Source: Paragorgia papillata (lineage: Eukaryota > Cnidaria > Anthozoa > Scleralcyonacea > Coralliidae). From it: a stretch of DNA of 64,000 nucleotides. The stretch spans positions 802,001 through 866,000 of the forward strand of contig JAWNZC010000102.1 in the NCBI GenBank assembly GCA_035771165.1, given 5' to 3'. Positions within the stretch are counted from its first letter, which is position 1; each line of letters starts with the position of its first letter. Under the pieces are notes generated by a model, which saw nothing but the letters and a program-made list of their open reading frames with translations, did no database searches and was not told the origin of the DNA. Made by a program: the position numbers and the translations under genes. Of this stretch, positions 1-10,438 are shown piece after piece.

Positions 1-432
1 TAGTTGCGTTTTCCAAAAATGATAATCCGGTACGCGTGTTAGTTGCGTTTTCCAAAAATGATAATCTGGATACGCGTGTTAGTTGCGTTTTCCAAAAATG
101 ATAATCCGGATACGCGTGTTAGTTGCGTTTTCCAAAAATGATAATCTGGATACGCGTGTTAGTTGCGTTTTCCAAAAATGATAATCTGGATACGCGTGTT
201 AGTTGCGTTTTCCAAAAATGATAATCCGGATACGCGTGTTAGTTGCGTTTTCCAAAAATGATAATCCGGATACGCGTGTTAGTTGCGTTTTCCAAAAATG
301 ATAATCTGGATACGCGTGTTAGTTGCGTTTTCCAAAAATGATAATCTGGATACGCGTGTTAGTTGCGTTTTCCAAAAATGATAATCCGGATACGCGTGTT
401 AGTTGCGTTTTCCAAAAATGACAATCCGGATC
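1..432. repeat. 40-bp tandem array, cut by the window edge
   Basis: About eleven head-to-tail copies of a 40-bp unit containing TTGCGTTTTCCAAAAATG and TACGCGTGTT. The copies differ mainly at one C/T site (AATCCGGA or AATCTGGA), and T or C types often occur in adjacent pairs. The last copy decays near 430. The array may continue to the left of the window. Confidence 0.95.
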
Positions 433-670
433 GCGCGGATACGTGTTGCCGGCCTAGTTAAAACGGCCATGATCACAGGAATGGTTAGCTGGTCTTTCTA
501 GCCAGGGACTCATGCCAGAATATCGTTGGACAAGTTTTCTATACCTGGCTTCTCTCGGTAAAATGAACACCTAGTTCTTAATTGTGCTTCGTGATCTGAC
601 GTGTGTCGTATGGCGACTTTGATATGCCTTCGACTCGGCCACGTTGATCTGCGTCCTTCGCAATTTAAAT
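433..670. other. Non-coding stretch, nothing recognised
   Basis: A GC-richer junction after the array, then ordinary sequence. An open frame crosses it on the minus strand but runs straight into the palindromic element at 671, so it is not taken as a gene. Confidence 0.5.
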
Positions 671-965
671 ACCCTGCGAGCAGAGCCTTCTTTTCCTTAT
701 TTCTTCGCTGAGAGAGAGGAAGAAAAGTAGGCTGTGCTGTATTCGTGTTTGGCTTCGTCCAAGATTTAGGACGAAGTAACCCGTTTAAGACCCGTTTAAC
801 CGGTTCTCGTTTTGTTCTCTGCTCTGATTGGGACTGGGTTCGAGATTGTAACCAAGCAACTGACATGCATGCGCAATGGCAACCAGTCACGAATACAGCA
901 GAGCCTACTTTTCTTCCTCTCTTTCAGCGAAGAAATAAGGAAAAGAAGGCTCTGCTCGCAGGGTA
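671..965. mobile_element. MITE family A, long terminal inverted repeats
   Basis: The left arm begins ACCCTGCGAGCAGAGCCTTC and the right arm is its reverse complement ending at 965, so about 75 bp at each end can pair. The middle contains GACGAAGTAACCCG and an AACCGG palindrome. A second copy in reverse orientation lies at 15701-15970. There is no transposase, so this is a non-autonomous element. Confidence 0.85.
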
Positions 966-970
966 CAATT

Positions 971-1680
971 TAAAGTGCTTATGAAATGAAATTTTCGCTA
1001 ATTTCTTTATTTCATAATATAAAAATATAGAAATCGCTGATATTGCTACATATGCTCACTTTGTTTTTACGTGTTTAAAAAGTGCTTTCTTTTTATTTTT
1101 AAACTTGCCAAACCGTAGCATTTCCTCGTTAGTCGAAATTTCAGCAAGGACTGAGACGAGTAACAATACCTGTGACGCAACAAGGTGGATCAAGACTAAA
1201 CACATTTATGATAATGATCCACCGTGTGACGTCAAATAGTAGAATCAATTTACGTCAGAATCAATTTTATTTGATCAACAACATCAATACCAGCTTTGGT
1301 ATATAGGATACAAACGTGACACTAACTACAACTACATGACATACATATTACATATATATAAAGTTAATTTCTATTATCTACGTTAAGTTATCAAAAATTT
1401 TTAAAACATCGAAACAGTATTTCCCTGCCAAAGCCGTAACTGTTCTGCCTTGCATAGACATAAGGTACATAAAAATATCTTGGGAATTAAACAATTTGAA
1501 TGAACTATTTTTTTTTGTGGTCACGTTATTGTGTTGACGTTTCACGGCCCTAGCTATCAACTTTGAACTGAAAAATAAAGTGTTTTCCAAAGACGTAAAT
1601 ATTCGAATATTAGAATTTTTTATATTGTTATATTATCAAATAATATAAAAAGCAAAAATTTCATTTCATAAGCACTTTAA
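971..1680. mobile_element. TIR element with AAAGTGCTTATGAAATG ends
   Basis: Inverted ends TAAAGTGCTTATGAAATG and its complement ending CATAAGCACTTTA bound a 0.7 kb AT-rich interior without a convincing gene. Ends of the AAAGTGxxTATGAAATG type recur at 29979, 56289 and 56797, so this looks like a superfamily of related MITEs. Confidence 0.75.
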
Positions 1681-1700
1681 CCACTGGCTGCAAGTAAGGA

Positions 1701-2106
1701 TAATTACAACCTCGTACCCAGGGCCATTTGTAGGGAACTGGGCCAAGATGGCGGGAACAAATGGCCCTGGTGGAGGCTAGGCTATCTCAGCCTCTGATTG
1801 GTCAAGAGCTTATGGCGTAAATCAGACGGTTTGATTTTGTATTTTTAAAAAAAAATATTGTATTTTGACCTTGTCGGTTGTTCCTGCCCACGGCACGGGA
1901 AATTATATTTTAAACTATGCAATATATTAGCTGTAATTAGGTATAATTACTGTGTAAAGGACTGAGTTCTAGTTATCAAAATGCGCAATATACTGCGCAT
2001 TTTCAGCTAGCCTCCACCAGAGCCATTTGTTCCCGCCATTTTGTTTTTGGCCGCCATCTTGGCCCAGCCCCTACAAATGGCCCTGGGGACGAGGTTGGGA
2101 TAATTA
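1701..2106. mobile_element. MITE with CAGGGCCATTTGTAGGG ends
   Basis: The arms at about 1701-1785 and 2010-2106 are complementary and share CAGGGCCATTTGTAGGG and GCCAAGATGGCGG. Flanking TAATTA-type sequence is present on both sides. The AT-rich centre holds nothing coding. Confidence 0.8.
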
Positions 2107-2275
2107 GCCCCTTGTCCTTTCCTTGTTCCGGTTTATATAACTCTATACCAAGTACAGGTTCTTTTTTCGGGTACTGCGGTTTTGTCTTGTAGTAACACTG
2201 AACTACTAACGAGGGATGGCTCTTACTTTAGATATGACTAATAGTAATAGTGTTATCCAGTATAAATAAAGTTAT

Positions 2276-2552
2276 TATAAGTAATATTGGGCATTTCACT
2301 CGACTACATATCATGTTCTCAGGATTTTGGGCGAAGGACAATTCGAGTGTAGAATGTATACATTATAAGACCAGACCGGGACCAGTTGCGAAAAATGCAA
2401 CTACACAGGCCTTCCGGCAGGAATTGAACCCACGACCTTGCGATTCTAGTGCAATGCTCTGACCACTGAGCCACGGAGGGCGTTACCGAGAGCTTGATCG
2501 CGAGTTCTGTATACATTGAGGTTGTAATGCCAGGAGAGAATTGGGTTTATTA
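2276..2552 (-). mobile_element. tRNA-derived SINE, copy 1
   Basis: Read on the minus strand, the head has tRNA-like boxes: GTGGCTCAGTGGTCAGAGC (A box) and GGTCGTGGGTTCAATTC (B box). A body with TTTTTCGCAACTGGTCCCGG and a tail ending near AATGCCCAATATTACTT follow. The anticodon-like loop CTAGAAT would give AGA, but arm mismatches and the SINE body argue against a functional tRNA. At least five further copies occur in the window. Confidence 0.85.
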
Positions 2553-2735
2553 GAAGTAATATTGGGCATTTCACTCGATTACATAGCATGTTCTAGGGAT
2601 TTTTGGTGAAGGAAAATTCGAGTTAGAATATATACATTTTAAGACCAAACCGGGACCAGTTGCGAAAAATGCAACTACACAGGCCTTCCGGCAGGAATTG
2701 AACCCACGACCTTGCGATTCTAGTGCAATGCTCAA
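2553..2735 (-). mobile_element. tRNA-derived SINE, truncated copy 2
   Basis: Same family as 2276-2552 and directly adjacent. It stops inside the tRNA-like region at GTGCAATGCTC, where sequence of the 122-bp tandem family (TTTCCTCTGGTTTCCTC) takes over. Confidence 0.8.
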
Positions 2736-2840
2736 TTTCCTCTGGTTTCCTCTTGTACTCTGTACTGAACACTGGACCGCGATTTCATCGTGTTTTAAGT
2801 GATCAAACACTTGGATAGATTAAGGAGAACAATTTAGATA

Positions 2841-3182
2841 CAGTGGCGGATTATCTATGGGGCAAAGGGGGCATTTCCCCCCGGCCCCAGATTCTGACCG
2901 GCCCAAGAAAATGAGTGAATAAAAAAATTATGCCGAGTTTCTCTTTGAAAGTCCAAACTAGCCTGAGAAAATCACACGCTATCTCAGCCACGGGCCCCCT
3001 TCTGTTTGAAAGCGGGAGGGGGGCACTGGAAGAGAGTGGCGCCGAAGGCAGCCTAAGTACGAATCTCCGATGATCCGATCAACCTACGCTTTCAGTTCAC
3101 CGTACTCCGGGGATTTCTCTCATTTAGAGACGGGCCCTAAAATATTTTTGCCCCCGGCCCTGGGAAGGTTAATCCGGCACTG
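2841..3182. mobile_element. hAT-like non-autonomous element with perfect 8-bp TSD
   Basis: Ends CAGTGGCGGATTATC and, inverted, CAGTGCCGGATTAACC. Both flanks carry TTTAGATA as an exact 8-bp direct repeat, the hAT signature. The interior is GC-rich with G runs and lacks a transposase. It sits inside a unit of the 122-bp tandem family, so it is younger than that unit. Confidence 0.88.
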
Positions 3183-3830
3183 TTTAGATATGACTGATAG
3201 GGTTATCCAATATAAATAAAGTTAGTTTAGTTTACTCTGGTTTCCTCCTGTGTAGTAACACTGGATCAATGAGGAATGGTCCTTACTGGACCTCTAGAGA
3301 GAACAGTTTAGATATGACTGATAGGGTTATCCAGTATAAATAAGGTTAGTTTAGTTTACTCTGGTTTCCTCCTGTGTAGTAACACTGGATCAATGAGGGA
3401 TGGCCCTTACTGGACCTCTAGAGAGAACAGTTTAGATATAACTGATAGAGTTATCCAGTATAAATAAAGTTAGTTTAGTTTACTCTGGTTTCCTCGTGTA
3501 GTAACACTGGACCAATGAGGGATGGCTCTTACTGGACCTCTAGAGAGAACAGTTTAGATATGACTGATAGGGTTATCCAGTATAAATAAAGTTAGTTTAG
3601 TTTCCTCTGGTTTCCATCTGTAGTAACACTGGATCAATGAGGGATGGCTCTTACTGGACCTCTAGAGAGAACAGTTTAGATATGACTGATAGAGCTATCC
3701 AGTATAAATAAAGTTAGTTTAGTTTCCTCTGGATTCCTCTTGTAGTAACACTGGATCAATTAGGGATGGCTCTCACTGGTCCTCTAGAGAGAACAGTTTA
3801 GATATATTAACTGATATAGGGTTATCGCGC
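3183..3830. repeat. 122-bp tandem array
   Basis: Five to six copies of a 121-124 bp unit containing GAACAGTTTAGATATGACTG, CCAGTATAAATAAAGTTAG and CACTGGATCAATGAGGGATG. Unit starts fall at 3301, 3425, 3546, 3669 and 3791. Partial units at 2210-2275 and 2736-2840 show the array once extended left and was split by SINEs and the hAT-like element. Confidence 0.9.
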
Positions 3831-3839
3831 GATTCGGAA

Positions 3840-4340
3840 TAGTGGTGTGCGTCGGATCGGATTGACCCCTTATAATCCGAGGGTTTGCCAAAACTGTCAA
3901 TCCGAATCCGATCCGATCCGAAGCCAAAAAGTCGTAGTCCGATCCGATCCGAAAACAGCTGCTCAAATCCGATCCGATCCGGTCCGAAAAAATTAAAACA
4001 CCGGATATATGTTGCAATAGTTGCGCAAACTTTCCGAAAAGGAAACCAATGAACAAATAAATTTAAGAAAACTACTATACAATAATAATCTTATGTAATA
4101 ATAGCCTTCATATATTGTGCAACGTGCATACAACTAGTGAATTTGTTAATTTTGTGACAAAAACAATGACAAAAGTGAATCTGATACGGGTAAAAAAGTG
4201 CAAAATCCGATTCAATCCGATCTGAGAAAAAAAGAACAAAATCCGATCCGAACGATAAAAGTTTAGTCCGAATCCGATCCGATCCGGATCGGATCGGCTC
4301 TGATTCGGATTCGGATCCGGATCGGATTCGCACACCTCTA
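3840..4340. mobile_element. hAT-like MITE built of GATCCGAT motifs
   Basis: Ends TAGTGGTGTGCG and CGCACACCTCTA are inverted repeats, flanked by ATTCGGAA and ATTCGGTG (6 of 8 matching, a decayed 8-bp TSD). The arms are packed with overlapping GGATCGGAT / ATCCGATCC palindromes. The open frames here only reflect this repetition. Confidence 0.8.
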
Positions 4341-4490
4341 ATTCGGTGCCAAGTATCAAATTACGTTTCTAAATTCAGAAGTTCATTACGAAGTTCGATT
4401 TGATGTTCAAATGTTCGATTCAATGTTGACATTTACGGAAAACCTTCCGTCGACCAACAACGAAATCGACAATAATTTGAGTTTTATTTA

Positions 4491-5012
4491 TTTAAAGGGT
4501 GTTGGCAATAAAAATTAAGTTTATCTCATTTGAAAGAACTCGTCAAATGGTATAAGAAAACCTTTTACAATTTTTCTGTTTTGGTTTTGGAAATATTTCT
4601 ACTAAACTCAACGTGCTGTCCGCCATCTTGGAATTATTTTCGATATGCATGTGATGACATAAGCAGGGTAAAGTGAAATTTTTATCTTGCCAACCTGATG
4701 ACATTTTGAGATAGAAACTCGATGTTGTTGCGCTATTTCCATTTTAAATTGACCCACAACATTTAAAAAGCCTTCGTGGAAATTTGGTCATCCACGGAGT
4801 AGTTTCATCGGGTTTACCCTGCTTGTGACGTCACCAATTTCCTAGTTAATTAGACCCAATATTACAACAAGATGGCGGACAGCACGCTGTCTTTCGTCGA
4901 AATATTTCAAAACACAAGAAAGATACAGAAAAATTACAAAAGGTCTTCTTATACCATTTGACGAGTTCTTTCAAATCAACAAACTTAATTTTTATTGCCA
5001 ATATCCTTTAAA
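4491..5012. mobile_element. Palindromic MITE with TTTAAAGG ends
   Basis: The left arm (AATAAAAATTAAGTTTATCT, AAAGAACTCGTCAAATGG, AACGTGCTGTCCGCCATCTT) is mirrored by the right arm ending ATTGCCAATATCCTTTAAA. Arms are about 180 bp. The centre is unremarkable. Confidence 0.8.
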
Positions 5013-5186
5013 CATTTCTTCGCCCCTTGCTAATTATACTCGATTCGTTCTTATTGATGAATGGAAGTGTTTTAAAATTTAATTTGTTATTTGTACGTTC
5101 TATTTTTTATCTTATTTAGATAAAGTCTAATAAATTACACTTGGCACATATATTTAGATAAATATATTTAGATATTTTGTGTAAAT

Positions 5187-5192
5187 TTTATT
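5187..5192 (-). terminator. Polyadenylation signal AATAAA, gene 1
   Basis: AATAAA on the minus strand about 90 bases past the stop codon at 5279, a fitting distance for the 3' end of the prepropeptide gene. Confidence 0.5.
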
Positions 5193-5278
5193 TGTTTTGA
5201 CGAAACTGGGAAAGGCGTGTTCTTCCAGTTTGGAGCTATTGTTCTCGTACATTCTAGTTTTTCTGGGTCCATGCTTTT

Positions 5279-5428
5279 TCAATCTTCGACTTCTTCCATC
5301 CATCTGTAATCGTTTACTTTTTCTAAGAAATTTCTTTGAGGGAGATCTTTGTTTTTGGATAATATATCTTCACTGTCGAACTTGGAGCTTGTTTTCCTGT
5401 CGTAATTATCTAACTTTTGGAATCCTTT
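5279..5428 (-). CDS. Prepropeptide gene 1, last coding exon
   Basis: A splice acceptor with a strong pyrimidine tract (TTTGTTTGTTTATATATTCAG) opens a phase-0 frame of 49 codons and a TGA stop. This matches the phase-0 donor of the exon at 6767-6904, so the two join without a frame problem into a 95-aa product. The segment starts KGFQKLDNYDRK, is highly charged, has no cysteine, and ends WMEEVED. It is probably the C-terminal spacer or acidic propeptide of the precursor. I do not recognise a family. The join is inferred from phase and position, not from transcript data. The intron (5429-6766) holds a pentamer microsatellite, TA runs and hairpins. Confidence 0.65.
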   Translation of the reverse strand, partial: KGFQKLDNYDRKTSSKFDSEDILSKNKDLPQRNFLEKVNDYRWMEEVED

Positions 5429-5517
5429 CTGAATATATAAACAAACAAACAAACAAATATGGGTAAAGGATTCATAGCTTTTGATTGTGACTTTTGTTTG
5501 TAAAATTGTTTAGTAAT

Positions 5518-6005
5518 ACAAGAGTAGAGCAGAGCAGAGTAGAGCTAGTAGAGTAGAGCAGGGTAGGGTAGGGTAGGTAGGGTAGGGTAGGGTAGGGTAG
5601 GGTAGGGTAGGGTAGGGTAGGGTAGGGTAGGGTAGGGTAGGGTAGGGTAGGGTAGGGTAGGGTAGGGTAGGGTAGGGTAGGGTAGGGTAGGGTAGGGTAG
5701 GGTAGGGTAGGGTAGGGTAGGGTAGGGTAGGGTAGGGTAGGGTAGGGTAGGGTAGGGTAGGGTAGGCAGAGTAGAGTAGAGTAGAGTAGGGATAGAGTAG
5801 AGTAGAGTAGAGTAGAGTAGAGTAGAGTAGAGTAGAGTAGAGTAGAGTAGAGTAGAGTAGAGTAGGGTAGAGTAGGGTAGAGGAGAGGAGAGTAGAGTAG
5901 AGTAGAGTAGGGTAGAGGAGAGGAGAGTAGGGGTAGAGGAGAGGAGAGGAGAGTAGAGTAGAGTAGGGTAGGGTAGGCAGAGGAGAGGAGAGGAGAGTAG
6001 CCCCG
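5518..6005. repeat. Pentanucleotide microsatellite, TAGGG then TAGAG variants
   Basis: A nearly pure (GGTAG)n block at about 5563-5766, followed by (AGTAG)n and mixed TAGGG/AGGAG units. It lies in the intron of gene 1. It is not the animal telomere repeat TTAGGG. An open frame through it on the minus strand is a by-product of the missing stop codons. Confidence 0.95.
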
Positions 6006-6299
6006 GTGTACAGTACAGTACAGTACAGTACATTAAGACTAATCCTGAATTATAAATAAGGAGTTAGCTTTGCCAATTGGGTATATATTGAGTACTCTTT
6101 GACCTCTTAACATATTGCCAAAAAGTTATACACATGCAGGTATAGTTAAAAATTATTTAATAAAAATCTAACATTTTCGAAATCTTTTAATAAAAACCAA
6201 ATGTGTATCTTCATAATAGGAATGGACTTCGAAACGTTAATAATTTTAATAGAATATTTTAACACTTGTTTTGATCCAACTTTATATATAATATTTATA

Positions 6300-6307
<8 letters not shown>

Positions 6308-6352
<45 letters not shown>
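6308..6352. repeat. (TA)n microsatellite
   Basis: Uninterrupted TA dinucleotides. A second run is at 6563-6612. Confidence 0.9.
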
Positions 6353-6356
<4 letters not shown>

Positions 6357-6534
6357 TGAATTTGTGTTCTCTGGATTTAAGTTTTTAAAAGTTTTGAGCT
6401 TTGAACTTGGTCCTTCGAGTCTTCGTCAGAAATAAGGTGGTTGGAGTTTGGTTTGAGTTTTTCAACTCGAAGGACCGAGTTGAAAGCTGAAAACTTTTAA
6501 AAACTTAAGTCCAGAGAACACAAATTCAAACACA
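6353..6534. repeat. Imperfect hairpin, 70-bp arms
   Basis: TGTTTGAATTTGTGTTCTCT on the left pairs with AGAGAACACAAATTCAAACA on the right, with further pairing through TTTAAAAGTTTT and the CCTTCGAGT / ACTCGAAGG segment. Flanked by TA runs, as with insertions into AT-rich sites. It lies in the intron of gene 1. Confidence 0.75.
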
Positions 6535-6568
6535 TTATGCCTGGATTACAAATCTTTAAAACATATAT

Positions 6569-6613
<45 letters not shown>

Positions 6614-6661
6614 TGATCAACAATCCTCCCCAACCCAGTTTCAACAGCATTTATATATTGT

Positions 6662-6731
6662 TCACAATAAAACTTTTTATTTCAAATTTTTCAAACGTTG
6701 ACAAAATTTGAAATAAAAAGTTTTATTGTGA
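6662..6731. repeat. Short hairpin
   Basis: CACAATAAAACTTTTTATTT and its reverse complement are separated by a loop around CAAACGTTGAC. It lies just downstream of the exon donor at 6767. Confidence 0.75.
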
Positions 6732-6766
6732 ACTATATATATATATGTACAATCAAAATAACCTAC

Positions 6767-6904
6767 CACGTAATCCCTTTTCTTTTTACAATCAGGGTAA
6801 GGCATACATCGTCGCCGTCTTCGTCCTCCAAACAAACTAGCACTTGTTAAATCATTGACAATTAAGAGAAACGTGAAAATGGTAAATAAAGTTAAGGAAC
6901 CCAT
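6767..6904 (-). CDS. Prepropeptide gene 1, first coding exon (signal peptide and Cys-loop peptide)
   Basis: 46 codons, ATG at 6904, phase-0 donor GTG|GTAGGT. Residues 1-22 form a signal peptide (hydrophobic TLFTIFTFLLIV, likely cut after LTSA). Then come GG, five arginines (28-32), a short loop CMPYPDC (C33-C39), KKKR (40-43) and the exon end. A Cys-bridged heptapeptide between two blocks of basic residues is the layout of a precursor cut by furin/PC-type convertases, so I infer a secreted cyclic peptide (neuropeptide, hormone or defensive peptide). I cannot assign a family. The exon at 5279-5428 completes the frame. Two other loci in the window (40613 and 26649) share this design. Confidence 0.68.
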
Positions 6905-7239
6905 GTCCTACCGATGTGTCCTGCAAGGTTCTACTGCTTCTGAATGTAAATACAGCAGACTTTTATTGAAAAATTATCATTAATATTTAAACACAGCGAA
7001 TGATTATTCTTATTAATTTTTTAATGAGTATAGAATATAGCTTGAATTGTATTTGGCTAAAGGTTTTTTTATTTGAAGGCTCGCACCTGCAAAGCAGAGG
7101 CACGGTTTAACCGCTTGGGTTGTTTGTCTAACAATCAAGCTTTTTAAGGAACAGCTGTTTTCGTGAGAGCACTGTATAGACATCCCGTAGCTACACTGCC
7201 TACACAGTGAAGATTTTAGTTTAGATTTCGAAATCATTC
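6905..7239. other. Upstream region of gene 1
   Basis: A possible splice acceptor (GAACCTTGCAG) lies just upstream of the ATG on the minus strand, so an untranslated first exon may sit here. No TATA box stands out. A Cys-rich minus frame at 7013-7237 has no signal peptide and no clear splice sites, and is not called. Confidence 0.35.
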
Positions 7240-8330
7240 TCTAGATTGTATCTTTCTAGAATGAACTAAGTCTTTGTCTGTGAAACGTGTCATGACTCGG
7301 CGTTATAGCATCTCTTGTTCAAAGCTTAATAACGAAAAAGAATAAAAACAGGGAACAAAGCTCTGTGAACAGGAGTGAAGCGAGAAGTAGAAATTCTTTG
7401 AATGTATATGATTTATCAAAATATGAAATGTTAAAATGTAGGAATATAGAACGAAGCTTTTGTCTGTGAAACGTACATATCATTCATTACTCGGTGTAGC
7501 ATCTCGAAGTTTACTAACGAATTGGAAAAAGAATATAGAAATTTGAACAGGGAACAAAGCACTGAACAGGAGTGAAGCGAGAAGTAGAAATTTTGGAATA
7601 AAGGAACGAAGCTTTTGTCTGTGAAATATGCATTGTCATTATATACTCAGCGTATAGCTTGTTCAAAGCTTAATAACGAAAAAGAATAAAAAGAATATAG
7701 AAATTTTAACAGAGAACAGCTAGAGCTCTGTGAACAGGAGCTATAGTGAAGCGAGAAGAGGCAATTCCTTGAATGTTTATGATTTATCAAAATATGAAAC
7801 GTTAAATGTAATGTAATGTAAGAATATAGAGTGAATACCTTGTTTGTCAAATATGTTATTATTAGGGGGTGTTGTTCAAATTTTAATAACGATAAAAGCA
7901 TATAAAGATTTTTACTAAAAACAGAGCTTTGTGTGAAGCGAGAAGTAGAAATTCGTGAAGCGAGAAGTAGAAATTCTTTATCATTTATCAAAATATAAAA
8001 TATTAAACCTAAGAATATAGAATGAACCCTTTGTGAAATATGTTATTGCTCTCAATAGGTTTCTTAAACTGAGAATATAAAGATTTTAACACAAAATAGA
8101 GCTCTGTTAACAAGAGTGTAGCGCGAAAAGTAAAAATTCTTTGAATGTGATTTATTAAAATATAAAATATGAAACCTATAAGAATATAGAATGAACCCTT
8201 TGTGAAATATGTCAGTATACTCTCAATATAAAAATTTTAACACAAAGTTGAGGTAAGCAAGAAGTGAAAATTCTTTGGATATATATGAAATGTTAAACCT
8301 AAGAATATGAAATACAAAATGTGCAATCAA
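7240..8330. repeat. Degenerate long-unit tandem repeat
   Basis: Five or six diverged copies of a unit of roughly 170-210 bp recur, with landmarks GAACGAAGCTTTTGTCTGTG, CAGGAGTGAAGCGAGAAGTAG and TATCAAAATATGAAA. Copies become shorter and more eroded to the right. Confidence 0.8.
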
Positions 8331-8376
8331 TTTTAGTTCTCATCAATATTATATAAATAGGTCAATGAAAATTTCG

Positions 8377-8720
8377 AGTGCTAGAGTATGTTAAGACCAA
8401 ACATAGACCAGTTGGGAAAATGCAATATCATTAAAGGCCTGGCCAAACGCTTTCAACATTTCATGCAACATCGTTCAACATGATTGAATTCAACCGTGAT
8501 TCAACATGTTGAAAGCGTTTGGCCACCCTGTTGAATGATGTTGAACGTTGTTGAATGGTGTTGAATGATGTTGAACGAAATTTGAACATGTTCAAATTTT
8601 CGTTCAACATGCGTTCAACATGTTGAATGTTGAACGATGTTGCATGAAATGTTGAAAGCGTTTGGCCAGGCTTTAAGGCTTTCCGGTTGAAATTGAATTT
8701 CCGCTTGAAACATGCACATA
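8377..8720 (-). mobile_element. tRNA-SINE remnant split by a MITE
   Basis: The left piece (GACCAGTTGGGAAAATGCAA) and the right piece (GGCTTTCCGGTTGAAATTGAA) are consecutive parts of the tRNA-SINE seen at 2276. They are separated by the MITE at 8433-8674, which therefore inserted after the SINE. Confidence 0.65.
8433..8674. mobile_element. MITE family C, AGGCCTGGCCAAACGCTTTC ends
   Basis: Inverted ends AGGCCTGGCCAAACGCTTTC. The interior is made of repeated GTTGAATGATGTTGAAC / GTTCAACAT palindromes. Further copies are at 49486-49702 and 60766-60995. AT-rich TTA-type flanks suggest a PIF/Harbinger-like or TTAA target, not proven. Confidence 0.88.
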
Positions 8721-8935
8721 TCAAGTCATTTTCAAGTCAAACCGTGTTTAGATGAATCAAGATTGGAGACATTCAAGTCGATCCTTGCTTGAATCTCAAC
8801 TCAATCTACTCAACTTCGTGGATTGACTTCAGCCATTCGTTTTGATCAGACCGAAAACTTTCAATCTTCTTCATGTAAACACAACAAGGAGAAACAATAT
8901 GCGAGATTTGACGTGGGACCAGTTGCGAAAATGCA
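8720..8935. mobile_element. MITE family F fragment
   Basis: Shares GATTGGAGACATTCAAGTCG, TCTTCATGTAAACACAACAA and GGAGAAACAA with copies at 10935, 49008 and 50055. Only one end is recognisable here. Confidence 0.65.
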
Positions 8936-9288
8936 AACATTAAAATATCGAGTATATAGATAAAACTGTTAAGAATAATAAAATACTAAATATTCTAACA
9001 GCTTTATCCACTCGAGATTTAACACTATTGCTCAGCATTATTTTGTATTCAACACTCTCAATACTATTCTATAATCAAAAATAATCCGGTATATTTATAT
9101 ATATGTTGTAGAAATAGAAATTTTAATGCATTAGTCAAAAATGTTCATTTGGTATTTCATGTTGTTTTTCGAATTTCATTTTTTTTTGGGAATTACTAAC
9201 TCATTAACCTTTTGCTGTGAGGATATCCGGGAGGTCTTTGTAGGTCGATTAATATTGTTTATGGCGTTAGACAGAGTTAAAAATAGTC
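8936..9288. other. AT-rich stretch, nothing recognised
   Basis: It begins with a scrap of SINE body (GGGACCAGTTGCGAAAATGC). No splice-bounded frame or repeat is seen after that. Confidence 0.5.
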
Positions 9289-9990
9289 TTGTGTTAGACA
9301 AAGTAAAATAGTCTGACGTTAGACAGAGTAAAATAGTCTGGCGTTAGACAGAGTAAAATAGTCTGGTGTTAGACAAAGCAAAATAGTCTGACGTTAGACA
9401 AAGTAAAATAGTCTGGCGTTAGACAGAGTAAAATAGTCTGGTGTTAGACAGAGTAAAATATAGTCTGACGTTAGACAAAGTAAAATAGTCTGGCGTTAGA
9501 CAAAGTAAAATAGTCTGGCGTTAGACAGAGTAAAATAGTCTGGTGTTAGACAAGTAAAATAGTCTGGTGTTAGACAAGTAAAATAGTCTGGTGTTAGACA
9601 AGTAAAATAGTCTGGTGTTAGACAAAGTAAAATAGTCTGACGTTAGACAGAGTAAAATAGTCTGGTCTTAGACAAAGTAAAATAGTCTGAGGTTATAGAC
9701 AGAGTAAAATAGTCTAGTGTTAAACAAAGTAAAATAGTCTGGTGTTAGACTATTTTTTATTTATAATATGTTATAAATTTACTCCATTTAACGCCAGACT
9801 ATTTTACTTTGTTTAACAGTCTGGCATTAGACAGAGCAAATTTAAAATATTCTGGCATTAGAGGGAGTAAAAATGTTATGGCGTTACAGATGAAATATTC
9901 TAGCATTAAAAATTATTCTGACGTTACTAAAATATTCTGACATTAAACAGAGTAAAACTACATGGCATTAGACAGAATATATAGCCTGCC
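9289..9990. repeat. 25-bp satellite block, locus 1
   Basis: About twenty copies of GTTAGACAGAGTAAAATAGT + CTGGT (minus-strand form of the family) with GTCTGACG and GTCTGGCG variants. Regular to 9760, then inverted and decayed to 9990. The same unit is found at 22331, 33790, 38358, 42086, 43520, 44155, 46300, 60470 and 63840. Confidence 0.92.
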
Positions 9991-10436
9991 AGCCAGCTCT
10001 TATTTATAGACAGAATAACACTATGGCAACACTATTTAGCCATGCAGTAAATCTTAGGAGGTATACAAGTAGTTTTATATGTTATACTGAAGAAACAACA
10101 ACAACAATAGGACAACGGGAAAATAATTGTTTTCATTTATTTATCAAGACTGAAAAATCAAAAAATGCAAAACTAGTGACGCCAACTGTGCGGCAAATTC
10201 GTGTGTTACTTAATTTCTTTGTCTCACGTATCTTATCGATGAGATATGCTTTTGTGGTTGTTAGGAAAACAAACTCGACTCATTTTATAAATATTTCAGT
10301 CTATTATGTCTTTTATATATAGAATATAAGAGCATCAAATTGTAGAGTTTAATTTAAAAGACTTTGTTTTGAACAAGCCACAACATAATTCTCTCTCTAT
10401 ATAATCTTTCGTTTCTTCTCATATCCGAAGGAGTGT
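9991..10436. other. Non-coding stretch
   Basis: A 99-codon plus frame exists at 10023, but it has no family resemblance, signal peptide or splice context. Confidence 0.4.
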
Positions 10437-10438
10437 TA

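Noticed and set aside
5563..5766. Interstitial telomere
   Set aside because: The unit is TAGGG (five bases), not TTAGGG, and it grades into TAGAG.
5545..6033. 162-codon minus frame of YPTLPYPTLP repeats
   Set aside because: Translation of the TAGGG pentamer. No signal peptide, start context or homology.
7013..7237. Cys-rich 74-codon minus frame near gene 1
   Set aside because: No signal peptide or basic cleavage layout, and it shares GTGTAGGCAGTGTAG with MITE ends. It cannot be supported as a fourth prepropeptide.
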